From Tectiglobus sp965215755 (GTDB taxonomy: Bacteria; Pseudomonadota; Alphaproteobacteria; Rhizobiales; Hyphomicrobiaceae): 64,000 bases of DNA. Below the pieces are notes generated by a model. The model did no database searches and was not told the origin of the DNA. It saw nothing but the letters and a program-made list of their open reading frames with translations. Positions 1-9,691 of the stretch are shown here, one piece after another. Numbering within the stretch: the stretch's first letter is position 1; every line of letters starts with the position of its first letter. The DNA is taken from the NCBI GenBank assembly GCA_965215755.1, contig OZ244119.1, forward strand, positions 496,001 through 560,000, given 5' to 3'. Both the position numbers and the translations under genes were made by a program.

Positions 1-357
1 ATTGCCGGCATTCGACCCAAGGTTTCCGGTGGCGCCTATGGCGCACAAAAAGCTGCACTGCACGTGATCACCAGCGTCATGGCAGCCGAGCTCGGGCCGG
101 AGGGCATTCTGGTCAATGCCGTCGCGCCTGGCACGGTCAATACACCAATGGTTCAGGCCAAGTCCGATAGCAGCAAAACGGGTGACTACCGTCCCAGTGG
201 CAACTCACCCCTTGGGCGCGTTGCTGCCCCGGAAGACATCGCTGCCGTGATCGAGTTCCTCGTGAGCGAGCAGGCCAACTATGTCACCGGCACAATTATT
301 CCGGCCGATGGTGGCACACGGGCGGCTTTTATACCGCCGGCGGTTCAGGCAACGTAA
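1..357 (+). CDS. SDR family oxidoreductase, 3' end only
   Basis: C-terminal part of a short-chain dehydrogenase/reductase; the frame is open from base 1, so the gene begins outside the window. About 118 codons are visible. The active-site YxxxK motif is seen as Y-G-A-Q-K near codons 13-17, followed by the usual helix and the N-A-V-A-P-G-T-V-N-T-P strand that contacts the nicotinamide side. The end has the typical F-L-V-S-E-Q-A-N-Y-V-T-G-T-I-I-P-A-D-G-G motif. The Rossmann glycine motif is missing only because of the window edge. It would be an NAD(P)-dependent alcohol/ketone oxidoreductase; the substrate cannot be told. It ends 11 bases from the convergent CoA-transferase gene. Confidence 0.93.
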   Translation: MAGIRPKVSGGAYGAQKAALHVITSVMAAELGPEGILVNAVAPGTVNTPMVQAKSDSSKTGDYRPSGNSPLGRVAAPEDIAAVIEFLVSEQANYVTGTIIPADGGTRAAFIPPAVQAT

Positions 358-368
358 CACGTTCAAGC

Positions 369-1550
369 CTACACAACGCCTTTGCTGCGCAATTCGGCGA
401 TATCCGATGTGCTGAAGCCGAGGTCTGCGAGGATCTCTTCACTATGTTGGCCGGTATCGGGCGTTGGTTTTAAAAATTCAGGTTGAGGTGCATCCGACAG
501 ATTGATCGGTTGCCCGACAACACCATAGTCACCGAGTTTGGCGTGGTGGACTTTGCGCGCGATGCCGACATGCTGGACCTGCGGCTCGGCGAAGGTCTTG
601 TCGATTGAGTTGATCGGTCCACACGGAACGCCAGCCATGTTTAGTGCCGTAATCCAATGATCGCTTGGTTTTGTCTTCGTGATGGCCGCGAGATCTTGAT
701 TAAGCTGCACTCTGTTCTCTGAGCGCAAAGCCTTGGTCCTGTACGCCTCGTTCTTCAGTAATTGCCCTGCATCGAGGGCCTCACAGCATCGCTTCCAGAG
801 GACGTCACCTGATGCAGCGATATTAATGTGACCATCCGAAGTCTCAAACACCCCGGTGGGAATAGAGGTTGGGTGATCGTTGCCGGCCTGTCCTGCAACG
901 TCCCCCTTCATAAGGTAGCGCGCTGCCTGAAAGTCCAACATGAAGATCATCGCCTCTATGAGCGAAGTGTGGACCCACTGACCTTTGCCGGTCTGCTCGC
1001 GATCCAAGAGGGCCATCATGATAGCCTGTGCAAGGAGAAGACCGGACGTCAGATCCGCGATCGGTATGCCGACACGAACCGGACCCTGACCGGGAAGGCC
1101 GGTAATCGACATCAACCCGCCCATTCCCTGGGCGATCTGATCCACACCCGGGCGGGTCGCATCCGGGCCGGATTGGCCGAATCCAGAGATGCTGCCATAG
1201 ACAATGCGCGGATTGATCTCGGCAACATGTGGGTAATCGATCTGCAGCCGCGTCTTCACGTCAGACCGGTAATTCTCGACAATCACATCTGCCGTCTCTG
1301 CCATCTTGAGGAATACCGCGCGGCCTTCCTCCGATTTCAAATTGAGAGTTAGACTGCGCTTGTTGCGATGAAGGTTTTGATAGTCGGGTCCGTGCTGACC
1401 TCCTCCAGCGGCATCTCCGGAGTCCGGTCCCGGTCGCTCAATCTTGATGACATCGGCACCCCAGTCGGCGAGCTGGCGGACAGCCGTCGGGCCGGCACGA
1501 TGTGCAGTCAGATCCAAGACCTTGAAGCGGGATAGCGGCAGCCGTGCCAT
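369..1550 (-). CDS. CaiB/BaiF class III CoA-transferase
   Basis: A 393-residue class III CoA-transferase, the normal length for the family. It starts with the family opening (F-K-V-L-D-L-T, then A-D-W-G-A-D-V-I-K-I-E-R-P-G) and has N-K-R-S-L-T-L-N-L-K, V-E-N-Y-R and G-S-I-S-G-F-G-Q-S-G-P. The aspartate in G-V-D-Q-I-A-Q-G (about residue 140) is at the position of the catalytic Asp that forms the acyl anhydride. These enzymes move CoA between carboxylic acids in the cytoplasm; the acid used here is unknown. It is divergent from the LLM oxidoreductase across about 175 bases and convergent with the SDR gene. A second family III member lies at 39144-40289 but is of the racemase type. Confidence 0.93.
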   Translation of the reverse strand: MARLPLSRFKVLDLTAHRAGPTAVRQLADWGADVIKIERPGPDSGDAAGGGQHGPDYQNLHRNKRSLTLNLKSEEGRAVFLKMAETADVIVENYRSDVKTRLQIDYPHVAEINPRIVYGSISGFGQSGPDATRPGVDQIAQGMGGLMSITGLPGQGPVRVGIPIADLTSGLLLAQAIMMALLDREQTGKGQWVHTSLIEAMIFMLDFQAARYLMKGDVAGQAGNDHPTSIPTGVFETSDGHINIAASGDVLWKRCCEALDAGQLLKNEAYRTKALRSENRVQLNQDLAAITKTKPSDHWITALNMAGVPCGPINSIDKTFAEPQVQHVGIARKVHHAKLGDYGVVGQPINLSDAPQPEFLKPTPDTGQHSEEILADLGFSTSDIAELRSKGVV

Positions 1551-1724
1551 AGTGATTCTCCTAGTTCATCCAATGCCGAAGCAGTTCCCCGGCAGACAGA
1601 TCAATGACGTTGCCGGCATCGTGGTGCGGATAACACCGAACTGCAACTCCTGAGATCCATTGATCAGGCTGACGCTGCATGCGCAAGATGCTATCAATCG
1701 AGCAATCAAAGAAGGGCTGGGATT

Positions 1725-2603
1725 ATGACGAAACCAACAGGACTCGGTGTCTGGTGCTCAACAAACGTACTCGACAAAACTGAACTTTCCGAGCTGGCGC
1801 AAGGCGTTGAAAAGCGCGGGTACACATCATTGTGGTATCCGGAGTCGCTATCTTATGAGTCATTTGCGATGGGCAGCTACCTGCTCTCTCAGACGAGTGA
1901 ACTGCAAGTCGCCAGCGGTATCGCGAATATTTATGCCCGTGACGCCCTGACATCGGCGCAAGGCCACGATAGCCTCAATGCGCTGTACAGCAACCGGTTC
2001 ATCCTCGGTCTCGGCGTCTCACACGTGCCGCTTGTCGAGCGCGCGCGTGGCCATACTTACAGCAACAAGCCAGTGACTACTATGCGCGCTTATCTGAAGG
2101 CAATGTCAGAGGCCATTATTGATCCAACAATCAAACAAGACGATCGCAATGTCGTGCTCGCCGCACTTGGTCCCAACATGCTCAAACTCGCAGCATCGGA
2201 TAGCAAAGGTTCGCACCCTTATTGTGTGACGCCGGAACATACCGCCCGGGCGCGCGAAATCATGGGTCCTGACGCCTGGCTTTGCGTCGAGCAGAAATTC
2301 TGCCTGACGACCGATGCTGCAGCGGCGCGATCTACGGCGCGAAAGCATATGAAGCGCTATATGGTCCTGCCCAACTATCGCAATGCATGGCTCAGCCTCG
2401 GCTTCACGGAGGCTGACTTCGATGGTGACGGTAGTGATAAGTTCCAGGACGCCATGGTTGTATGGGGCTCGGAAGCGCAAATACGAGACTGTATCGAAGC
2501 CCATCAACGTGCCGGTGCCGACCAGGTCATCCTTCAGGTCTTTCCACCTGATGGCAGCCACGGCACGGATTTTAAGGCCTTGGATGCCTTTGCTCCGGGA
2601 TGA
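1725..2603 (+). CDS. LLM-class (luciferase-like) oxidoreductase
   Basis: A 292-residue TIM-barrel protein of the bacterial luciferase-like family, closest by eye to the TIGR03620-type group. It opens with G-L-G-V-W-C-S-T and has L-A-Q-G-V-E-K-R-G-Y-T-S-L-W-Y-P-E-S, then V-A-S-G-I-A-N-I-Y-A-R, and R-F-I-L-G-L-G-V-S-H with the phosphate-contacting region of the flavin. Relatives in actinobacteria use F420, others use FMN; the sequence alone does not decide which applies here. The start ATG is preceded by a purine-rich stretch (AAGAAGGGCTGGG). It is a single gene transcribed away from the CoA-transferase, so a shared divergent promoter region (1551-1724) is likely. The substrate is unknown. Confidence 0.9.
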   Translation: MTKPTGLGVWCSTNVLDKTELSELAQGVEKRGYTSLWYPESLSYESFAMGSYLLSQTSELQVASGIANIYARDALTSAQGHDSLNALYSNRFILGLGVSHVPLVERARGHTYSNKPVTTMRAYLKAMSEAIIDPTIKQDDRNVVLAALGPNMLKLAASDSKGSHPYCVTPEHTARAREIMGPDAWLCVEQKFCLTTDAAAARSTARKHMKRYMVLPNYRNAWLSLGFTEADFDGDGSDKFQDAMVVWGSEAQIRDCIEAHQRAGADQVILQVFPPDGSHGTDFKALDAFAPG

Positions 2604-2757
2604 TGCATGGAGTAGCCCTAGCTCGTCAAAACTGGACAAATCTTAGGACTTTGTTGGCGAAACTTAGGTTGCTCAGTGCGTCAAAATTAAAATCGATTTA
2701 GCGATTGGCCCGTAGAGTGGTGCTTTCAAGGTTTGTACAATCTCTGGGAGTTCCACG

Positions 2758-5700
2758 GTGCCTGGACTGTTTTGGCGACGCAGAAATGCCAAGCTCGATG
2801 CACGGCTGAATACTGTAGTCGAAACATCTGAGCGAAAGAAGCAGTCCTACAAGCGTAAGCGGCCGGGATTGGTGATCGATACGTCATTTGTTGATCAGCA
2901 AGCGCATGAAGCCGATCCGGACTTTCAGCCACAAGACCTCATCGATCACGCGGAATCACTCGAAGGCGTTACCTACCAAGACGAACTTCATGCCGAAGAC
3001 TACCCCTCTCACAGCGACGCAAAACTTGGTTTCCATGATGATGAAGTACACGATGCCGAGGCGTCGGGTGCGGACGTCTTCTCAACGACAAGTTCGACTA
3101 TCGCCGGTAGTATTGCAAGCCGAGCCCAGCCAACCGCTGATAATCAGGCCACCAAGAGCGAAGAGCTCGAACTGCTTGAGCTTGCCATCGAACGTTATGA
3201 GCTCGCCGAAAAGCAGGAAGAAGAAGCCAAAGAACGAGAAGCCGCGGCACGCCGTGAAATCGAAGAGCAGCTTGCCCGCTTCGCTGAGCTCGAAGAACAA
3301 ATCACGCAGCTTCAATCTTCCGAACGCAAGGCACAGGATCAACGTGACCTTGCAGTGCAGCTGACCGAAGAATCCCAACAGCGCGTTGCAGAGTTGGAAG
3401 CCGCCGCCCAATCGCATAACGACACGCCCTCCGCTGGCCCAGGCCAAGCGGGCGACGAAGCAATGCTTCAAGACCTCGCGGAACTGGAGAGCCGCGCCGC
3501 CGCGCTTGAGGACGAAGTCGCGACGCTACGGCAGGAGTTGACTGCGGCCAATGACGACCGCGATACCGCGCTCGATCTGGCAGAAAGCTCAGAGACTGAG
3601 CTGAATCGTCTACGGGATGCGGCAGAGTCCCACAGCGAAAGCGAACGACGGCATGCCGATGCGCTTTCACAGCTTCAGGCCGAATTGGAGGCCGCGGTCG
3701 AGAAAGCCGAGACGACCGCAGGTGAACTCGAAGAAGTGAAACTACAGCTTTCCGACTTCGAGACCAATCGAGCCGAAGACGCGCAAAACCTTGAGGACGA
3801 ACGCGCACAACGTCAAAAGGCAGAAGACGAACGTGACACTGCCATTGAGCGTGTCACAGCTTCTGAAGAGGCATGCGAGGCCCTGCAGGAACAGATCGCT
3901 GCGCAGAACGACGAACTCGAGCAACTGCGCGAGCGCATTGAGCAAGCCCAGCAATCCGAGGGGCAGGATGCTGAAGCACTTGAGAAGGAGATCGCGCAAC
4001 GCCAGGTTGCTGAGGGTGAGCGCGAAGAAGCTGTCGAGCGTGTAACGAACCTCGAAACGGAAGTCGCGGAGCTACGGGACGCGCTGAAGCAAAGCGATAA
4101 CCGAAGCAACGAGAACGCTAAACTCCTTGAGCGCGAGAGCCAGGCTCGGCGGGCAGTCGAGACGGAGCGTGACTACGCGCACCGGGAAATCGACGAGCTG
4201 AATGTTGAACGCAATCGCCTGCACGCCAAGATCGATCAGTTTGAGACGAGCAACCAGGATGAGTCGGCGGCACTGCTGCAGGAAATAACCCGTCGTGAGA
4301 CCATTGAGCTAGAACGCGATGATGCGTCACGGGACTTGGCAGCAGCTCAGAAAGAGCTTGGTGATTTACGTGATCTCCTCGATGAAAATGAGGGCGTACG
4401 GCGTGACACCGAGGCGGATCTGACTTCCGAAGTCGAACGCCGTAAAGGGATTGAGACCGAGCGTGATGAGGCTAACGAGCGGGTCGAGGTCGTTGAAGCT
4501 AATTTGCTCGAACTCCAGCAACGCATTGCAAAGTTTGAGGAAGCAGAGCAAGGACGGTCTGAGCGTCAGGACCAAGACCTTGCAGACAAAAACCGCATCG
4601 CCACCGAGCGGGATGATGCGGTGCTACGCGCGAACAAGCTTGAGGAAGAACTACAGTCTCGGCAGCATGAGATCGAAGCGCTGGAAACCCGACTGGATGA
4701 ACAAGACAAGCAACGCGATGAGGAAACAGGTTCACTAGACACTCTGCAGAAGGAGCGCGATGAGCTCGAGCGTCAGCTTGAGGAGATATCCGCGCAACAT
4801 ACATCCGAGAACACCAAGATCGAGCAAGCTCGCCAAGAGCTCAACACCAAACTGGATGACGCGTTGCAGCGCTCCGTGGAGGCTGAGGAGCGTGCGCAGG
4901 CCCTCGAAGCGGAACTTCAGACCGCACAAGACGAGTTGGCTGCGCAGGCGACGGTGAACTCTGCGTCCACGCCGGATATCGATAAAGTTCTGGCGGAACG
5001 CGATGCGGCTATTGAACGTGCTGAAGCGGCAGAAGCCCAGCTTGAGGGCCAAAGCCAAACTGCCGAGGACAATCAACAGCACGTTGATGATATTCGCGCG
5101 GAACTGGAAGTCGAGCGCGATCAAGCCCTGCTCCGCGCGGCCAAGGCCGAGCAGGCGTTGATCACGTTCAAGGCAGCACAACAGGCCAAGGCCGATGCTG
5201 AGGCTGCCAAGAGCAAGGCGGCCGCGACCGGCAAAGGCGCAGCGTCAGCGGAAGAAGAAGCCCGCATGATGGCCCTGCGCAACGCAACGGACAAACCCGT
5301 CATCGTCAACCGCAGGAAGAAGAAGGCTCCGGCCAAGGCTCCAAAGGACGAGCCTAAGGCTGCAAAGAAACCGAAACCAAAAAGCGAACCGTTGTCCGGA
5401 AGCAAGCTCGACCGCAAGGAGAAGCGCTCAGGTTCCAACATGCGGGCCAGCGTGACGTTCGAAGACTCAACCCATGCACGCTCTTGCTACGTTCATGACA
5501 AGTCATCCTCCGGTGCCAAGATTGAGATCATTCGTAGCAGATTGAGCGACACCATCGACGATGTGTCTGTCGGTGATAAGCTGACACTATCATTTTCATC
5601 TGCACAGGAACGCTCATCGGTTGAATGCGAAGTCATGTGGACTGAGAATGGCAGCTGCGGCGTTCGCTATCTCGGTCAGTTCCGGACCCAGTACCTCAAG

Positions 5701-5808
5701 CAGCCAAAAGCTTCAGTTCAGACCGACAGTGATGGCGTAAAGCCGGGCAGCGGCAAGGGTGCTGCGCGTGGGTTTGGCCGCGCAAGCAATACACGCAAAA
5801 TGGGTTGA
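2758..5808 (+). CDS. giant coiled-coil protein with C-terminal PilZ domain
   Basis: A 1016-residue protein starting with GTG after a GGGAG ribosome site 7 bases upstream. Residues about 1-125 are a low-complexity acidic leader. Residues about 125-850 are nearly continuous heptad-like coiled coil rich in Glu, Arg, Gln, Ala and Leu, with a recurring roughly 30-60-residue unit (E-R-D-x-A followed by E-L-E-x-L-R). A Lys/Ala/Pro-rich basic linker (about 850-885) leads to a PilZ domain: RxxxR at R886-R890 and D914-x-S-x-x-G919 fit the c-di-GMP-binding signature. A short basic tail ends the protein. No signal peptide or membrane segment is visible, so it is probably cytoplasmic. A structural or polar scaffold that responds to c-di-GMP is inferred, not shown. 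It stands alone between catabolic genes. Confidence 0.92.
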   Translation: MPGLFWRRRNAKLDARLNTVVETSERKKQSYKRKRPGLVIDTSFVDQQAHEADPDFQPQDLIDHAESLEGVTYQDELHAEDYPSHSDAKLGFHDDEVHDAEASGADVFSTTSSTIAGSIASRAQPTADNQATKSEELELLELAIERYELAEKQEEEAKEREAAARREIEEQLARFAELEEQITQLQSSERKAQDQRDLAVQLTEESQQRVAELEAAAQSHNDTPSAGPGQAGDEAMLQDLAELESRAAALEDEVATLRQELTAANDDRDTALDLAESSETELNRLRDAAESHSESERRHADALSQLQAELEAAVEKAETTAGELEEVKLQLSDFETNRAEDAQNLEDERAQRQKAEDERDTAIERVTASEEACEALQEQIAAQNDELEQLRERIEQAQQSEGQDAEALEKEIAQRQVAEGEREEAVERVTNLETEVAELRDALKQSDNRSNENAKLLERESQARRAVETERDYAHREIDELNVERNRLHAKIDQFETSNQDESAALLQEITRRETIELERDDASRDLAAAQKELGDLRDLLDENEGVRRDTEADLTSEVERRKGIETERDEANERVEVVEANLLELQQRIAKFEEAEQGRSERQDQDLADKNRIATERDDAVLRANKLEEELQSRQHEIEALETRLDEQDKQRDEETGSLDTLQKERDELERQLEEISAQHTSENTKIEQARQELNTKLDDALQRSVEAEERAQALEAELQTAQDELAAQATVNSASTPDIDKVLAERDAAIERAEAAEAQLEGQSQTAEDNQQHVDDIRAELEVERDQALLRAAKAEQALITFKAAQQAKADAEAAKSKAAATGKGAASAEEEARMMALRNATDKPVIVNRRKKKAPAKAPKDEPKAAKKPKPKSEPLSGSKLDRKEKRSGSNMRASVTFEDSTHARSCYVHDKSSSGAKIEIIRSRLSDTIDDVSVGDKLTLSFSSAQERSSVECEVMWTENGSCGVRYLGQFRTQYLKQPKASVQTDSDGVKPGSGKGAARGFGRASNTRKMG

Positions 5809-6076
5809 GCGTGTTCAAGCAGTGATCACCCCGGGATCGCAGCCTGCTTCTGCGCTTTGACCTCACGCTGCAACCACGGATCAAGCTTGCCGCGATCGTG
5901 ACGACGTAGAAGCTCGCCATGCAGGCCAGAGTCTCAACAACGGATTTGCGGCGCAAAGATCGCACAAGGTGACGCTGTGCCGACCTCAGCACCATCGATC
6001 AGGCGACCTGGTACTTGTCCGCGCATGAAGTTGTTGCGACTATCCAACAAATCTTTGCGACACGAAAGACCCAGTC

Positions 6077-7429
6077 ATGGCAAGACAACCTCGACCGATG
6101 CGCACCAAAGTCGAAAACCAAATTGCGAGCATGGACTCTTGGAACCCAGTTACGAACGCGATGATGGCGCGAAACGATGAGGCGGCAGTGGTTGCGGCCG
6201 ATCAGATCGACGAGGCTAGCGACAATGGTATGTGGTGCGGTCTTCTGCATGGCGTTACGGTTATGGTTAAAGACAACATCGATACGGCCGGTATGGAGAC
6301 GACCTACGGGTCTTCGTTCTTCAAGGGGCACGTCCCGAACCAGGATGCCCCCGTCGTCCGCCGGCTGCGCGATGCCGGTGCCGTTATTATGGGCAAGGCA
6401 ACATTGCACGAGTTTGCCTTCGGTGTGCGGTCGTATAACCCGGTGATCGGTCAGGCATGCAATCCCTTTGACGCATTGCGCATTCCCGGTGGATCCAGCG
6501 GCGGATCAGGCATTGCAGTCGCGACAGGAATGGCCGACATGGCATTGGGCACCGACACTGGTGGTTCCGTGCGCATTCCTTCATCGATCAATGGAATCTC
6601 AGGGCTTCGCCCCACCGTCGGGCGAGTGTCCAACCACGGATCGTTCCCTGTCAGTGTCACCAACGATACGATTGGGCCAATGGCGCGAACGGTGAGTGAC
6701 GTGGCACGCCTGTTTGCAGTGATGGCTGGCTATGATGACGCTGACCCGATCTCGGAAGATCGACCGCTTGAGAATTTCCTCCCAACACTCGGAGCAGGCG
6801 TGAAGGGTGTGCGAATAGCCGTCCCGCGGAACTACTATTTTGATTCACTTGATCCGGATGTTGCCGCTTCCGCCGAGGCCGCGATCAAGGTTTTTGAGTC
6901 ACTTGGTGCGACCGTGTCGGACGTGACGCTGGACGGCGCTGAAACCGCCCTGGAAAACCTGGTAACGATTATCTATGCCGACGCCAACATCGTCCACGAG
7001 CAGCGCCTGGAGGGGCAGGATGACAAGTGGGGCGCTCAGACCATCGAACGTATGCGCACGGCACAATCACAATCCAGCCGCGATTATGCCCGGTCACTCC
7101 GCGCAAAAGAGCAGTGGCAACGCACGCTCAAGCGTCTGTTTTCAGACCACGACATTCTGCTGAGCCCGACGCTACCGCACCTACCACCCCTGATCGATGA
7201 TAATCAATCACTCGGCGAAGCAACCACGCGGGTAGCTGCCAACACGTATCCGGGTTCATTGGGTTCACTTCCAGGGCTGTCCATTCCCTGCGGGATCAGC
7301 CGGGATAACCTTCCAATCGGTCTGCAGCTTGAAGCGGCCTGGTGGAACGAGCCGGCACTCCTGCGCGCCGGGTACGCCTTTCAGCAATCGACAAGCTGGC
7401 ATAACCACCGGCCAAAGCTGCCAGCTTAG
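6077..7429 (+). CDS. amidase signature family protein
   Basis: A 450-residue amidase-signature hydrolase. The Ser-cisSer-Lys triad is visible: K65 in V-K-D-N-I-D-T-A-G, S140 in G-G-S-S-G-G-S-G, and nucleophile S164 in G-T-D-T-G-G-S-V-R-I-P. The C-terminal part keeps P-G-L-S-I-P-C-G and L-P-I-G-L-Q-L. These enzymes hydrolyse amide bonds in the cytoplasm; the substrate is not evident. The N-terminus is shorter than usual: the first family helix is not in this frame, and a matching-looking stretch lies just upstream in another frame (see findings). The ATG at 6077 has no strong ribosome site; inner ATGs at codons 8 and 19 are alternatives. It is convergent with the AbrB-type gene. Confidence 0.92.
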   Translation: MARQPRPMRTKVENQIASMDSWNPVTNAMMARNDEAAVVAADQIDEASDNGMWCGLLHGVTVMVKDNIDTAGMETTYGSSFFKGHVPNQDAPVVRRLRDAGAVIMGKATLHEFAFGVRSYNPVIGQACNPFDALRIPGGSSGGSGIAVATGMADMALGTDTGGSVRIPSSINGISGLRPTVGRVSNHGSFPVSVTNDTIGPMARTVSDVARLFAVMAGYDDADPISEDRPLENFLPTLGAGVKGVRIAVPRNYYFDSLDPDVAASAEAAIKVFESLGATVSDVTLDGAETALENLVTIIYADANIVHEQRLEGQDDKWGAQTIERMRTAQSQSSRDYARSLRAKEQWQRTLKRLFSDHDILLSPTLPHLPPLIDDNQSLGEATTRVAANTYPGSLGSLPGLSIPCGISRDNLPIGLQLEAAWWNEPALLRAGYAFQQSTSWHNHRPKLPA

Positions 7430-7516
7430 TGCCCTGTTTCAGATCCTGGCTGCGGCTTCCGTCAAGCGCGCCTACCGACGGCAACAACGGTGATCAGGCA
7501 TCAAGACAACCGGACG

Positions 7517-8599
7517 TCACTCGCCCGGGACTACCTGATCACGCTTCTGCTTGTCGCCAAAGTCAATGTATCTCTGCATGGTGTGACGGAACAGACGATA
7601 GAGAAGTGGTGCCAGCGGAATGACAATAAAGATCCGGACAAGATGATAGGCGGTTACGAGGGCGACGCCCTGGCCGAGTAGCTTGGCTGTGAGCGCCATT
7701 TCGGTGACGCTGCCTGGTGCCGTTGCCAGGAAGTACCCGCCAAACGGTTTGTCCGTCATCAACCACAGGCCCAGGGCTACTGCTGCTGTCAGAACTAGGA
7801 GTGCGAATGTCGTGATGACCGCGGCCCACGCAAACCGAACGTCGCGGCGGATCTGTGCACGTGAAAACTGGGCCCCCAGCGAGACGCCCAATAGCACCTG
7901 ACCGGCTGCCAGCAATGGCCGCGGAACGTCGGAGAAATGCAGCCCGAAGGCTGATATCGCGGCGCCGATTGCCAACGGACCAAGGAAGTTACAGTTTGGC
8001 ACGCCTACTTTTCGGAAGACAAATGTTCCACTGGCCGCTAACGCATACAGTGCCGCGAGTCCCGCCACATCAATATTCTGCGGCGGTCGTACCACCGGAA
8101 TAGTGTGACCACCTGCCATCATCAGCAAAGGTGGGATAAATAAAACGATAAATACAATGCGCAGTGTCTGAGAGAAAACCACCGGCGCCGGTTCTGCTCC
8201 CCACTTTTCAGCAAGCACGCTCATCTCAGCTGGTCCGCCAGGCATTGCGGAAAAGAATGCAACCGTACCGTCGCAGTGCGAGAGCTTGCGCAGCATGATC
8301 GCCGTCACGATACCGGCAGCGATCGTGAGGACTGCCGCCCCGACCATGAACCAGGCGTTGTTGATTGTTTCTGTCAATGCCTGGGGTGTGAAGTAGAGTC
8401 CGACTGCGGTGGCCACGATCAGCTGACCAACAGGTCTGTAATGGCGATGACGCGGGACTGATATTTCACCAAAGCCCATCAAAACAGAGAGGAGAAGTGG
8501 CCCGATCATCCAAGGCAAAGGCATTCCGATGAGTGTGGCCAGATACCCTGCCGCACCGGCGGCTGTGAGCATGGCTATGCGCTTGGCCCAGATGTCCAA
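7517..8599 (-). CDS. AbrB family membrane protein
   Basis: A 360-residue polytopic membrane protein of the AbrB/putative ammonia monooxygenase family (PF05145), not related to the Bacillus AbrB DNA-binding protein. It consists of two similar halves of hydrophobic helices; the signatures P-L-P-W-M-I-G-P-L-L, F-F-S-A-M-P-G-G-P-A-E-M-S-V-L-A and T-A-P-G-S-V-T-E-M-A-L-T are the repeated family motifs. About ten transmembrane segments are expected. The start is TTG with AGGAGACGGGG just upstream. The function of this family is poorly established; a transporter-like role is inferred. It is divergent from the TauD gene over about 190 bases and convergent with the amidase. Confidence 0.9.
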   Translation of the reverse strand: MDIWAKRIAMLTAAGAAGYLATLIGMPLPWMIGPLLLSVLMGFGEISVPRHRHYRPVGQLIVATAVGLYFTPQALTETINNAWFMVGAAVLTIAAGIVTAIMLRKLSHCDGTVAFFSAMPGGPAEMSVLAEKWGAEPAPVVFSQTLRIVFIVLFIPPLLMMAGGHTIPVVRPPQNIDVAGLAALYALAASGTFVFRKVGVPNCNFLGPLAIGAAISAFGLHFSDVPRPLLAAGQVLLGVSLGAQFSRAQIRRDVRFAWAAVITTFALLVLTAAVALGLWLMTDKPFGGYFLATAPGSVTEMALTAKLLGQGVALVTAYHLVRIFIVIPLAPLLYRLFRHTMQRYIDFGDKQKRDQVVPGE

Positions 8600-8789
8600 T
8601 CCCCGTCTCCTGTGTTGTTGCGGACGTTATCATCCTACGGATCGGGTTGGATAGTGACAAGGAGAGGGCTCTTACGGCATGTCATAGCGAGGTTGCCGTA
8701 TTTGCATGGCTTGGGTTGAGGCAACCAATGCGTGGGCATCGAAACACGCGATAATTTAAGGACAATGCCGAGCAAGCATCGCCACTGCT

Positions 8790-9650
8790 ATGGAATTCAA
8801 ACCACTCCATCCCCTATTTGCCGCAGAGGTCATCGGGCTTGATCTCGATACCGAGCTTGATGGCACAAGCTTCGCTAAGATCCATTCTGCATTCGAGCAA
8901 TACGCCGTGTTGGTCTTCCGCAATCAGCAGATCACGGACGAGCAGCAAGTCGCGTTCAGCGAACGATTTGGTGAGCTTGAGACAACCAAGGTTGGCACAC
9001 CCGGCGCTGGCAGCAAATTGATTACGCTGACCAACATCGGGCCGAATGGAGAAATCATGCTGCCGACCGACAAGCAGATTCTCAGTAGCAAGGCTAACCG
9101 TCACTGGCATGCTGATAGCTCGTTCAAGGCGATCGGAGCTTATGCCTCAATGCTGTCGGCCCGCGAGATTCCGTCGAGCGGCGGGAATACAGAGTACTTG
9201 TCGATGCGCGCCGTCTACGCCGACCTGCCCGAACCGCTCAAACGACAGGCGGATGAAGCCGTAGCGGTTCACGATTTCTCTTATGGGCGAAGCAAGATCG
9301 ATCCAGACCTTGTCACTGACGTTGAACGCCAGGCCGTCCCGCCTGTGCGGCAGGCCATGGTAATCGATCACGGTGGTCACGGAAAATCACTCTACCTTGG
9401 AGCTCACGCCGCAAGTGTCGAGGGCTACTCAGAGGCCGACGGCCGCGCCCTTATTGATGCACTGATGGCTTTCGCCACCCAACCGAAGTATATTTATAGC
9501 CACACTTGGCAACCGCACGACCTGATCTTGTGGCACAACAGAGCTGTGCTTCATCGCGCCACTCCCTTCGATAGTGCGCATGAGCGCCGCCACATGGTGC
9601 GCACGACGATTGCCGGCAAAGCACCAACGATCGCCACAGGTGCCGCCTGA
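8790..9650 (+). CDS. TauD/TfdA family 2-oxoglutarate dioxygenase
   Basis: A 286-residue Fe(II)/2-oxoglutarate-dependent dioxygenase. The H-x-D iron motif is H107-A-D109 in R-H-W-H-A-D-S-S-F, the distal His is H255 in the W-H-N-R-A-V-L-H-R-A motif, and arginines after it (266-271) are placed to bind 2-oxoglutarate. Family members hydroxylate taurine, 2,4-D or similar acids. The opening (hydrophobic strand then G-A/E-V-I-G-L-D-L) is the family start. It lies 41 bases before the HpcH/HpaI aldolase on the same strand, so the two are probably one operon and act on related substrates. The actual substrate cannot be read from the sequence. Confidence 0.93.
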   Translation: MEFKPLHPLFAAEVIGLDLDTELDGTSFAKIHSAFEQYAVLVFRNQQITDEQQVAFSERFGELETTKVGTPGAGSKLITLTNIGPNGEIMLPTDKQILSSKANRHWHADSSFKAIGAYASMLSAREIPSSGGNTEYLSMRAVYADLPEPLKRQADEAVAVHDFSYGRSKIDPDLVTDVERQAVPPVRQAMVIDHGGHGKSLYLGAHAASVEGYSEADGRALIDALMAFATQPKYIYSHTWQPHDLILWHNRAVLHRATPFDSAHERRHMVRTTIAGKAPTIATGAA

Positions 9651-9691
9651 CTCTACTGAAGACGTCGAACCCAAAGATCCTGGAGGCCTGA

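Noticed and set aside
828..1352. 174-residue plus-strand frame over the CoA-transferase
   Set aside because: It lies wholly antisense inside a well-supported gene and has no family features.
2888..5181. Many overlapping open frames within the coiled-coil gene on both strands
   Set aside because: They are shadows caused by the repeated Glu/Arg/Gln codons of the real gene; none has its own ribosome site or family motifs.
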